Shown here piece by piece: positions 1 through 11,082 of a DNA stretch of 64,000 nucleotides. The notes beneath the pieces were generated by a model that ran no database searches, was not told the DNA's origin, and saw nothing but the letters and a program-made list of their open reading frames with translations. Numbering within the stretch: position 1 is the first letter of the stretch; every line of letters begins with the position of its first letter. The position numbers and the translations under genes are program-made. The DNA is from Caprella mutica (lineage: Eukaryota > Arthropoda > Malacostraca > Amphipoda > Caprellidae), in the NCBI GenBank assembly GCA_947561585.1, contig CANNZV010001852.1, positions 62,001 through 126,000 on the forward strand. The letters run 5' to 3'.

Positions 1-160
1 GTCATTTTATAAGGGTTTCGTGTAAAAGAAAAGCGAATATGGCGATTGAACTTCAAAGTTGAATATATAGATATTATTCATGTGTGTTTTTATTGTTGAT
101 TTCTTTTACTTATATATAAAAATAGGGTCTTTAATATATGCTACCTAGGTACCTAAACTT

Positions 161-1093
161 CCCTGATAACATTGCACTATCGGGCCAACGTCGGTAAACG
201 TTGGCAAAGTAAAGGCACGATCGGGTATTGGCACGCCAGTGCTATTACACACTGGGCCAGTGCTATTACACACTGGGCCAGTGCATTGAAAACGCCATTA
301 GGCCAACGGTTGCCAAACAGTACTGGCCCAATGAAGGGATACATTGGTTAACAATATAGTGATTTTTCGATTTACCAATACATTTATTATGCTGGTCTAC
401 CGGTTCTATTTGACAGTTATTGACAGAAAATCAGAATAGTTTGGTGCAAACAATCTCTCTCAACTATAATCACACCAAAGAGCCAATTTAAATATCCTCG
501 ATTGAGTAATTCTTTGATTATAAATAGGCCTGTTACCTTTTCAATTATTAATTTAACACTTTATTTATTTCCTTCATATAAATGAGCTTAGCCGCTAGTT
601 TATTCATATATTTAGTATGAAAAGTTATATTTCGTTTGAAATAATTACTTACTTTGAAAATTTTACTTTCTATTCAATTTTATATATAAATATTATTATT
701 TAATTAAAATAGTGTAAGTAAAATAATATAGATTTGAGTTTGAATAGGAATTGTTCTATTTTTTCCCCTGATTTTGATCTGTACAATGTATCAGTATTTG
801 TATATAGACAGTTACTACATTGTTAGAAGTAACTATTGTCTTTACGTGTTCTTTAAAGCATAATTTACCTCTTATATAAATAATTCTGGTCGTAGACATG
901 GATGACATCGGCAACGTAAATTATTGCCAGTACCAATAAGTCGTTTATACGTGGTTATAGTGTTCTGGGCCGGTGGAAACCCGTGAGGTGGGTCAACGTC
1001 GGGCCTTTGCTGGCTCAATACACTAAGACCGGCATGACAACGTTGGTCCAGACTTTCGTTCTGAATTGGGCCAACATTGTAATGTTTACTGGG
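161..1093 (+). mobile_element. TIR DNA element, family A, copy 1 (non-autonomous)
   Basis: The ends form imperfect inverted repeats of about 28 bp (CCCTGATAACATTGCAC at the left, reverse complement CCCAGTAAACATTACAA at the right), each followed by a GGSCCAA motif. Most of this stretch is found again in inverse orientation at 32185-33141. The interior is AT-rich with no protein-like frame. It holds a tandem pair of a 21-bp unit near 236-280 and several TGGGCCAACG motifs. No clean TSD is visible at this copy; an 8-bp CTAAACTT occurs at 153-160 and 1110-1117 but lies 16 bp outside the right end. The superfamily is not assigned. Confidence 0.6.
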
Positions 1094-1984
1094 TAGTGCT
1101 GGTTAACTGCTAAACTTTAGTTCCTATGAATAACAATTAAGGAATATAATAATGGAGATACAATTTAACCAATGCCTAGTTAGTAATTGATAAGAAAAAA
1201 AATTACTTTAGAAGTGACTAAGTTTAAGTAGGTTATCCCATCCCTATAAACAACGATCTATCGATTCGATACCTTAATTCTTATGTCGAATTCAAAGTTA
1301 GGACAGCGGATATCAAAATTTATTAATTAATCTTAATCGAATGCTACATGAAAAAACCCTGAAATCGACATCATAAATATCCTTCTATTTTATTTGTCGA
1401 ATCGATATATAATTAAATACATCGAAAATTAGTAACGAAATCGATTGTTAGTTAAACGATGTATAAATCTAGATACAAAAACGATGTGTATTCGATGTGT
1501 GTAAAAAGTTATAGAAAAGCTGTTATGAGTCTCATATTTTCTCTCGTCTGTTATAGTCGTATAAAAATATACAGTGAAACTCCTGAGTTATGAAATTTTG
1601 GTTTCCTCATAACTCAGAGCCACTTCATAGCTCAGGGACACTGATTGTATTCTATGATCAAGATCTTGGAGAAAACTGCGGGCTTTGAGTGAAAACTAGG
1701 TCGAAATTCGATCATGACGTATATCGTTTTCTATCATTGAAACATAGAAAATACTTCATAACTCCGGGGTGCTTTTTATAACTCAGGTCCTTCATTACAC
1801 GAGTGCTTCATTAAGGAAAAGTTCATAACTCAGGAGTTTTACTGTATTTAATTTTTACTTAAATTGGTATCCATGATACCAATACGTACTTATTATGATA
1901 TCAATTGAATACAAGTTTAGAAATAAAATAAATACCTTAATAAATTTTCTAAGTAATATACGGAACCCCATATCCGATAACTTA

Positions 1985-2565
1985 AAGGTCCTCTCCAGGC
2001 TCCGGGAAAAAATGAGTTTATTTCATAATATTATAGAACTGAGGTCTACGATCATTATTCTGCAAACAGCATACACTTCGGTTCTGAATATATTTCATTA
2101 TTTGCTTATAAAGTTTTTTAATACTCTGTTAGAAACAATCGAGCGAATCTCCAACCTGACGCTGAGAAAGAAGATTGTACACTCTTTGTTTTGATTTCAA
2201 ATTAAGATTTTTAAACAAAAAATGCTTTTTTGGCCTTCTTTTAAGATATTAATTGTTTCTAAAAGTATATAAACGTTTCTATAATAAGTTTATCCAAATT
2301 TAAACCTTTAAACGAATAATAAATAGATTTATTAAACCAGATACCTATTTGACAATCAAAACAAATGGTGTACATTCTTTTTCTTCAGACTGAAAATTAG
2401 AAAGTCGGAAGTAAGATAGGTTTTGCAGAGTTTGGATTATAAAAATCTTTAAAAGCATATAAAATTAAAAATACTCTATCAAATTTGATGTGGTTTGCAG
2501 TAAATGATAAGAAACATTAGCCTCGTTGATTTAAGAAATAAAAAAAATTGTTTTAAGGGGACCTT
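1985..2565 (+). mobile_element. TA-target MITE, family 1, copy 1
   Basis: This 581-bp element has ends AAGGTCCTCTCCAGG and GGGACCTT and is flanked by TA on each side (1983-1984 and 2566-2567). The empty site can be read from the inverted repeat at 7785-7800, where the same flanking sequence is continuous with a single TA. The same family is at 26231-26798 and 33426-34027, with a fragment at 17713-17764. The TA duplication suggests mobilisation by a Tc1/mariner-type transposase. A 99-codon frame inside it is not protein-like. Confidence 0.85.
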
Positions 2566-3016
2566 TAAGCTTTCATCTAGTACCAAAAGCTGCAAATGAG
2601 ACGATTCAAAATTCAGTAATTCACATTATAGATAATTAAACATAGAGTGGTAATTGGACTCATTAAATCTATATATAATAATTATTATTTAACTTTTATT
2701 TCAATCGATATCATGCCTTCAGTTATTATGTTACTAATTAAATAGTAAAAAAAAATTTAATTAATTAATTAAATAGTAGTTAAATAATAATTATTATATT
2801 TTCCTGTATCAAGTGTAAGACCCTATAATAATAACTTGGAATAAATACAGGCAGGTCCCGTTGAAGTTACTAAATCACGACTTATCGAACGGTAATTAAG
2901 GCAATGAAAGGCAAGAAGAAATTTATAATTGTCACTCCTCGAGTATAAAGTATACCTCTCATTTTCTATGAGTTATAATTGAAGAAAATTTGTTTTAAGG
3001 GTTAAAGAACTATTTA

Positions 3017-5066
3017 GGGTAGCACGGGGCAGCCCGGCAACCCCTAAGCTCTTTCCATAATATCTCCAATACTATTGAACCTAGATAATTGATTTTTGCA
3101 GTAAAAGATAGACAAAGAAATGAGCAACACATGGTAAACTGTTTAGGAACTAATAATTCCTATTTTTGATTTTACTACAGTTTTCCCAAAAAGTGTCAAA
3201 AACGCAAAACGACAATCATGCAGGGCAGAACGAACATGGGGGTGCCACTTTGCCCCCTTCATTACATTTTAAATGTATTATCTATGAAAGTTTAAGAAAA
3301 AACAATTTTGAATAATATATATTTATGTATATCCTGAAACAGGCTATGACATTGGCCATTTGAAACTAAACATTTATAGTGTTGACTGTTTTTATATATA
3401 TTTTAACTAGTCAAACTTATCTTATATTCATTTCAATGTCAAATAGAGGTTCTTCGATTACTTCCGTAGCTAAGAAATCTTCCTCATTAAACTCGTCTTA
3501 TTTATATTGTCATATATCAGTGTTTTAATACAATTGACAGCTCTCTCGGATAAAGCAGTTTTCAAAAGGGCTGCTCTGAAGATTCCACCCGTGTCATCTA
3601 TGGTCATTCTTTAGCCAAGATTGTTCATGATCCAGTTATCAGCAAAAAAGTTATATGAGCTCTTCAACGATTTGATATAGTGAACGTCGAGCAGTTGCAT
3701 TTTATGAGAAGAATGAGGAAGTGAAGTTAATAGTTCAAATACATTGTCTTGACAAAAAGTTGATTGCATCCAGACACTGTGATTTCCAACCAGTATGATC
3801 ATCTTTTCAAATTCATTAGAAGATCCAGTTGATTTCACCAAATATTGAAGCCATTTAAGAAAGAGACCTCCATCATTCTGAATCACTGACATCCTCCATG
3901 GATCCTAGAGGAGCTCTAGTCATGAAAGTATCTCTCTTTTTTTTCTTGGAAATATGAACATTGGTGATATGAAAGATCCTCATGCATCACAAAACTGACC
4001 AATTGAAGTCTTTCGACACTCGTTATCTTACAAATCTGCTTAACATTTTTCTTAGCCACCAATTTGGTGGGATTTTGATCCGTTGTAATTCCGGTTTCGT
4101 CCATGTGCTATATTTTTGTTAATTTAAGTTTATTCAAAATTTTCACATACACTTTAAAAATTAGATCAAGTTTTAAATTCTTAAATCCAATCACACGAAC
4201 CCTGCTGGTTGCCTTTGATTTGCGGATGTTAACTAAGATTGTAGCTTCTAATGAATGAATTGAACCGAATGAAGCCTGCCTTCTTTGATTCCTTACTGAA
4301 AGATTGTTAGACATTAGTTCGGTCTGCTATATCCAAATCAAAATTACATCATTCTATCTAGTCCAAGCAAACGGTTTTACATATATGTAACATAATTTAC
4401 AATTTGAAACTCCACATTACTTGAAAGAACGCAATCATTCGTCCAAGATGTGGTACTTATGGTGAATTAACCTTGCCATTATGAAGCCTGCTCATCGTTG
4501 TAGTATGAATACATTTTTTTAACCTATAGACTGCATTCTAGTTGTCGTCATCTTGTAATATTGCACCATTATGAACAAGGAAAATAAATGTTAATTGTAA
4601 AAAAGTTCTAAAATCTCCTTATTACTACATAATTAGTTTTATGGGGCAAAACGGCACCCCTAGCCGCTTTGCCCACGCATACCGTGGCCTCATTGCCCCA
4701 AATGACGCACCATTTTAATTTTGAAAAAATTATTATTTAAAAATACTTTTTTCATTGAATTTATACACAGAAAATGAAGTAAATCGATAATACTATGTAT
4801 TTCATTATGAAATATCTTGATATATTACACTTGACAGAATTCATACACTTCTCAGTGACACCAAAAAGTTATATCAAAATGACTTCAAATAGATTTATCG
4901 CCGTAACTTAGCGAAATATCTCCATACCCTCACATATCTAACTACACTGTAGCTTAGGACACTGGAGAACATATAGAAGGGAACTGAGAGCTACTTTCTA
5001 TAATATTTTGGAAAATAACCGGGGGTGGCTTTTGACCTCGGGGTGCCGCTTTGCCCCATGCTACCC
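3017..5066 (-). mobile_element. Pogo/Tigger-like DNA transposon (decayed)
   Basis: The TIRs are GGGTAGCACGGGGCAGCC at the left and, reversed, GGGTAGCATGGGGCAAAG at the right, flanked by TA duplications (3015-3016 and 5067-5068). The 2.05-kb length fits an autonomous pogo-type element. The minus strand carries remnants of a DDE transposase (see 3611-4314). Internal GGGGTGCCACTTTGCCCC-like motifs near 3240 and 4645-4700 repeat the terminal sequence. It lies inside the family E element. Confidence 0.85.
3611..4314 (-). pseudogene. Pogo-like DDE transposase remnant
   Basis: Three minus-strand frames (4314-4108, 4104-3916, 3892-3611) follow the order of a pogo/Tigger transposase. The second begins with MDETGITTDQNPTK, matching the family's first catalytic Asp region (DETG). 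The third contains SHKMQLLDVHYIKSLKSSYN, matching the family's conserved SHKxQPLDVxxF block. The second catalytic Asp, normally in a DNH motif, reads GNH here, so the enzyme would be dead even without the frame breaks. The N-terminal CENP-B-type DNA-binding part is barely recognisable. Confidence 0.8.
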
Positions 5067-5687
5067 TAAGCCTATTAATAAACAGTGTTTCAGTGTTTGA
5101 AACTGTGATGAAAGTTTAAAATGATGAAGTTTTGAAATCTAACCATAGCTTAACTCTCACTCACTATAGGTGAGGTATTAATAGATACTTAGATTTCTAT
5201 AATTATTGTGTTACATTGAACAAACAGCAATTTTATGCTCTGTGAAATATTTTTGGTAGTAGGGTACTTAGTTCCAAATAATTGGTTGGTTCTACATTCT
5301 CGAACACGTCAGAAAAGAAAATATAATAATTATTATTCAACTTCTATTCAAATTGGCATCATGAATACCAATTGAAATATATATAGAGATTTTTACGTTT
5401 TCGAAAATATGGAACCGTGCTATAACACGGAACTTATCCTAAAATGCAACATGTTGAATTTCTGAACCAATTGCTTCTAATAACCTCAACTGGATTATAA
5501 TTTTGATGTTTTTTTTAGTTACCGTGAAATTGTCACAAAAAATTGTCTCTGTTTTCTATATCTACGACCAGTACTTATTTCGAGACATAACTCGAAATAA
5601 GTACTACTTTTGTTAAAGTGGGGTCTAATTAAAGCGAGGCCTGCCTGTATTCACTTTAAAATACCTCTAAGTATCTCTGAGTCGTTT

Positions 5688-5765
5688 CCCTACAAACAAC
5701 GGTCTGTCGATTCGATATTCCAGGCAATCGAAAAGAAATCGAATCGATATACGTTGTTTATAGGG
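5688..5765. mobile_element. 78-bp palindromic mini-element
   Basis: The sequence runs from CCCTACAAACAACGG to CGTTGTTTATAGGG and is nearly a perfect palindrome around ATCGATTCGATA-like cores. The inverted copy of the flanks at 7195-7205 lacks this insert (continuous GTCGTTTAATAAC when reversed). That shows it is a discrete insertion, apparently with a TT duplication. Similar sequence occurs at 10461-10531, and its ends resemble those of family E (1242 and 31996). Confidence 0.7.
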
Positions 5766-6671
5766 TTAATATAAAAAAAAATTTTGGTTAAATGCATCCA
5801 CGTTGACACAGGGACAGAGGTACAAGGACCACAAGAGAGCCGGCTATAAGTTCGATACCCAGACACATCACTTCATTTCTTCCCATTTAATTTGTATGTA
5901 ACATTAATTAAATTGATATGCACCTAACCTTAGTGCATTATTTGCAATAGAGTAAGAAAATTCAATTTTAATTTATTTATTTATTGGATACGAGTGGATA
6001 TCGTTTAATAGAATATTAGATATATAATCAGGCGTAGGTTCGATACAGATTCCCTATGGTAGTAGAAAAGGTTTGCTTCTGTTCGATGTCTACTTTTATA
6101 TATATATGTCTAATCGACACAGTTTCATTAACGTCTATTCGACGCATAATTTGTGACTTTTCATCTCGCAATATACGTATTTTCGATGCCATCTAGTGGT
6201 GCACGGCATCTTTGAATCGATGCCAAAACGATGTCAGATAGTGGATTCTAGCTCTATTTTCGACACCGTGTCGAGAAAAGCCTGGTATCGAGTTGACGTT
6301 ACATCGATGCAGCAGTGTTTACTGGGTTGTTTCAAAGTGTGGTCTGAGTCGCCATTGCCAGTCACCCAGTGGTCACGTCTCACTAGATTCGATAAGCTGA
6401 TTACCATACACGTTATGTTACTGAATACTGGTGAAAATTGATAATTTGATGTGTATATATTATTTTTTTTCAAATTGTAAGAATTCACTGTCCCGATGTG
6501 ATGAATGTATAAAAATTTATCTGAAAATTCTTTTATTTTTTTTTGTATAATGGTAGACTCTGATTCAAATACACATAGTCGGTGATACAGCTTTAAATAT
6601 CTTTAAAAAGTAGCCAGTCTGTGGAATCCTACGTAACTATGAAATTTATCAGTTTACCTGTGTCAGATACC

Positions 6672-9118
6672 TCTCCCAGCAAACATGAATGTATCTATTC
6701 GATGTCTAAACGACTCTGTATAACCTCTCTTCCGACATCGAATACCAGTAACAAATTAGACATAGTGACATCAAGTAGACATCAATCCGATATCCGTTTG
6801 CACCGCTAAACCGCATCATATTAAGTATATTTGGCATCGAAGCGATACCGTTATAACAGCGTTGAATAGAAAGATAAATTACGACATCTAACATACATAG
6901 GGATTCTGCATCGAACAGACGCCAAATTGTATATCTAATATGCTTCGAAACGATATCCACTTGCATCCAAAAAATAAAGAAATTAAAATTGAAAATTCTT
7001 ACTTCATTGATATAACGTACTGTTCATTTAGATGCATATCAATTTGATTAATGTTACATAATGTTATGTGTAAATTAAATGGGAAGAAATGAAGTGATGT
7101 GTCCGGGTATCGTTCGTGGGCCCATCCGTCCTCGTGCCTGTACCTCTGTCACATTGCCACCGTGGATGCATTTGACTAAAAAAAAATTTTGTTATTAAAC
7201 GACCCGGAGATACTTAAAGATATTTTAAAGTGAATATAACATACATGCAGGCAAGCACCGCTTTTATAACCAAAATAACAACATATTCTTACCACAAATA
7301 GTAATGAGTTGGTCAAATTTTTATATAATTGTAACTCCTTAAAAATTTCGTTCTCTATGAGTTCAAATTAAAGAAAATGTTTTGAGGCCACGACTTAGAA
7401 TACAGATGAAAGCTCTGTGATGCATAAATTAAAATTAATAGATAATTAGATTTTTATAATTATTGTGTTTCATTAAACAAACAGGAATTTTGTGCTCTGT
7501 GAAATATTTTTAGCAGTAGGGTATATGTTCCAAGTTATTAATAGGGTCTATATTTTCGAACACGTGATAAAGGAAAATATAATAATTATTATTTAATTAC
7601 TAATAATTAGAAACATAATAGCTGGAGGTATGAAACCAAATGAAATAAAAGTTAAATAATGATTATTATATATAGATTTATTGAGTCCGATAACCACTTT
7701 AAGTTTAATTATCTATAATGTGAATCACTGAATTTCAATCTTTTCATATGCAGCTTTTAGCACTATGGTGAAAGCTCAAGTTATCGGATATGGGGTTCCG
7801 CATTTTACGTAGAAAAATTATTTAGATATTGATTTTATTTCTAAACTTGTATTTTACGTACTGGTATCATGGATGCCAATTTAAGTAAGAATTGAATAAT
7901 GATAATTATTATTATTTATTTCTTACATATTCGAAAAATGTGGAACCGTCTGATAACACAGAATTTACTCTAAAATGAAACATGTTAAATAGCCCATCAA
8001 CTTTTAATTAATTACGTTTAGTAGAGGTCTGCTTCGGAACCAATGGCCATGTCGCTGACGTCAAAAGGAAATGAAATACAAGGGACTGGAAGAAGCAGTC
8101 AGAAAAGAAAGTGGCTCCATGGACAAAGTCACGACGCTCATGGATGCTGGAGAGCTACTCCATGAATGCTGTCACTTACATAGGAATGTGGCAAAAATGG
8201 TCACAAGCACCGGTGGCTGCACTCAAGGATGGTAGAGGGAAATGAAGAGGTGATAGTAAATAAAATCTACGAGCTTATCTAACACAAAATCTAAGACCTC
8301 GTAATTGTAGAGCATAACCCTAGCGCTATCCTCTAAAACTGCATGAAGAGTTAAAAACACTATAAACATGGTAAACATAAAATAGACAATACATAATCCA
8401 AATTACAACAGTTTGGGACCCAAGGGACGCAACCCCTCTTCTCTTCTATTCACCAAAGACAGCTTCAGGAAGCCCTCAGGGCTTATTTACAATAAGCAGT
8501 TTAGAATTGATTCATAATAATAAATGCACCGCCCATCGAAAAATCACTTGATTGGTTATCCATTTCGTTTTCACGGTACTGGAGGAACACTGTTCAACAA
8601 CCGATGTTCCAGTATCGCTTACTTTTCGTTGATTCTGTTCACAATCTCTCTAGCATGGCAATGCCCGATCGTACCTTTACAACTGCCGTAGTCCCCTATA
8701 AGTGTATTAATTATTGGGAATAGTTTAAAGAGAGACTACGTATGTTATATAGAGGGCTACAATCCAATTGAATAGAAATAATTCCTACATTTCTATACGT
8801 ATTATAAAACTGGAAGATAAGAAAATGAATTTCCAAATTTGAAACTATTTTTTTTAAAACTACGTATCTGTTTTCGCACTTCTGGTGGAAGTATAAATTC
8901 AGATATCGTTTGGAAACAGACATGCCGACGTCAAGATGATGCTGTTAAAACAATGTATCGATTTTCGTGTTTCTACTCGTAGTGTAAATTCCGATATCAT
9001 TTAGAAACAGACATTCCGACATCTACTATGAGTCGAAATGGTTGCTAAGTCGATACCCACCGTTAGCGCTACGAATTCGACAGCAAACGACATCAAATCG
9101 ACATTTATATGTTTGTTG
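6672..9118 (-). mobile_element. TIR DNA element related to family E, with long inverted arm
   Basis: The ends are CCCAGCAAACATGAATG (left) and, reversed, CCCAACAAACATATAAATG (right). The segment 6690-7260 is an inverted copy of 5640-6325, so the two elements form a long inverted repeat around about 350 bp. Inside, 7690-7900 is an inverted copy of the flanks of MITE copy 1 (1860-1984 and 2566-2680). About 8520-8690 is a diverged partial copy of family A (compare 32945-33130). A tandem pair of roughly 95-bp units lies near 8870-9040. No intact transposase frame is visible. Boundaries are inferred from end similarity only. Confidence 0.45.
8030..8260 (+). other. Unidentified GC-richer segment
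   Basis: About 230 bp of noticeably less AT-rich sequence lies between AT-rich repeats. A short open frame is present (from the ATG near 8080), but I do not recognise the peptide. It could be a fragment of a captured exon or of another transposon. Confidence 0.2.
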
Positions 9119-10636
9119 GGTCTCGTACATCATAGAATTATTAGTTTCATAGATTTCGCTAGCATATACCTATTTCGAATTTTTTGTAACTTCAGTTGCG
9201 ATAGAGAGTCTAATCTGCAGCAGTTTAAATATTTTTATGTACCAAGTTAAAAGTGACAAATTATTAAATTGAAAGTGTCTACTAGTTTGTGGTTACTTGA
9301 TATAGATAGGCATACTAATTTCATATTTTTCTCATGACTATTTCTAACCATTACTATTATCACCTATGAAATTGTTCGCCGACCTGCTTACTTTTATTCG
9401 TCACTCTCTTGCCTAGAGAGCTACTTTCCGTTCACACTACCTCTTCCAAGTTCCTTGTATTGACTTCTTCTTGACGTCATGCAATATAATCTGCTGTGTG
9501 TCTGAAGCAAATGTTAATTCCTTGATATATTTATTAATTCCATCTATTACTTTGACTATTTTATTACAATCTCACAATCCCTATTACTACTTCCACAATC
9601 TATTTCCTAACTAGTTTCCTCTCTTAATTAAATCTCATGAACCCTATTTCCGTGAAAGTGCATTTTAGTTGTTCTTGTCAATTATTCTATTCTAATTATT
9701 CACTAGGATGTTCATTTTGTCTTGTATGTTTGCAGTTTCAAATATACTCATATTTAACAATTACACAGCACTTCATGCACATATCCTTAATTCAGTCTAC
9801 GTACCAAGCCCAAACACCCAAAGTAAGTGTGATACTCTTGTTCATTTCATATATAGGTTTGAATTTTGATCGGGTACCTTATTGTTTTAATGCTTAATTG
9901 TATATTATATAAATATTCATGTATCTTTATGTCTACTATTGCAGATCACTATTAAAAAGATTCAGTCACACGCACTGTGTTTCACACGGCAGTTAGTTTC
10001 GAGACACCCGAGTTGTCTTGCAAATTTATAATTGATTGATGACAGAGGAATTTGAAGAGTGAACCATCTTTCAGAGTCCTGAGAAATGAAACATGTTGAA
10101 GGTTTAAATTATAATTAATTTAGTTTAAAAAAGAAAGAAGGGAACAGGGGGCCTGATTAGCAGACTAGGGGTTTGAAAGATTGTTGCCGATCCCTCCCCT
10201 CCTCATTGTCCCGAGGCTACATCTTGATAGGCCTTCTTTTTGTTATACTGTATGTTTTAGGTTTTGCACAGCTTGGCGCCCTATTTCTTCAGCTTCCCTT
10301 TGTATCTTTCCTCAATTTCTTCTTCTCTCCTCTTCCTTTTGCCTTGCTATATCACTGGGTAAACAGACTGACTGTGTAGGTCTCATATCCATGGATGTCT
10401 ATTCTTGCCATCCATGCGCTGGGTAAGCACGATTACCTGTGGTTGCCGATTAGTCGACTTCCCTATAAACAACGTATATCGATTCGATTTCTTTTCAATT
10501 GCTGTGATATCGAATCGATGGATTGTTAGGGGCTAGTGCATGGAGCGTACTTTCACTGTCCCCTCTTCTACGAGGCCTACTTCTCTTCATATCTCTTTGG
10601 ATCACCTCGTATTGGATAGGGACAACTTTTAAACAA
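9119..10636. other. No recognisable gene
   Basis: AT-rich sequence up to about 10130 with only short frames. From 10140 a pyrimidine-rich stretch of about 300 bp follows. The palindromic mini-element at 10461-10531 is inserted there. I see no coding evidence. Confidence 0.5.
10461..10531. mobile_element. Palindromic mini-element, second copy
   Basis: It starts CCCTATAAACAACG and ends GATTGTTAGGG, with ATCGATTCGAT and its reverse in the two arms. It closely matches the element at 5688-5765. Confidence 0.6.
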
Positions 10637-11082
10637 TAACAATAATAATAATAATCTTTATTCAGAAAAAAATATATAAACCTACATTTACAAAGTATTC
10701 AAATTGGAAATGAAATATCTGATGCCCGTCCAGGTACTCGATTCGAGTATTATTGGGCAATTAAAAAACAAAATACAATATAGAAAAACCACAAAATACA
10801 TATATGTAGTTTAGGGCAACTACTCAAACGCACCACAAACATATCGTAGCTCAAGATTTTTGAATTATTACGAAAGTTAAACGTAGATTAATTAGCATAT
10901 ATGCGCGGCGGTCGAGCAGTCACCCTAGTTTAATTAAAAGTAATGAATAAATAATTAGCCTACTTATACGAAATTAGATACAAACAGAAATCTATCAGAA
11001 CAGTGGTATATTTTTGACTAACCAAAGGAGAAGAAAAAATAAAAAGAGAAAACTAACTATAAGAAATGCCTCCTTTGGATTA

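Larger units (their letters stand above)
1242..6325 (+). mobile_element. TIR DNA element, family E, long copy carrying nested insertions
   Basis: The left end CCCTATAAACAACG and the right end TGTTTACTGGG match, in reverse, the two ends of a shorter copy at 30978-31996. Internal stretches also match: 1240-1330 and 1665-1800 against 31800-32000, 5140-5180 against 31740-31780, and 5780-6325 against 30978-31480. The long copy is interrupted by a TA-MITE (1985-2565), a pogo-like element (3017-5066) and a small palindrome (5688-5765). No transposase gene is visible. Treating 1242-6325 as one element is an inference from the shared order of blocks. An alternative is a cluster of several related elements. 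Confidence 0.45.

Noticed and set aside
153..1117. 8-bp TSD CTAAACTT for family A copy 1, suggesting hAT
   Set aside because: The right-hand copy is 16 bp beyond the end that is conserved in the second copy (TTTACTGGG), so it is probably coincidental.
3017..5066. Host gene on the minus strand at 3.6-4.3 kb
   Set aside because: The motifs are those of a pogo/Tigger transposase, the DNH Asp is lost, and TIRs with TA duplications bracket it.
6196..6966. Short ORFs around the inverted arms of the family E elements (also at 30862-31107)
   Set aside because: The same peptide recurs because the DNA is repeated. There is no protein-family resemblance and the frames end within the repeats.
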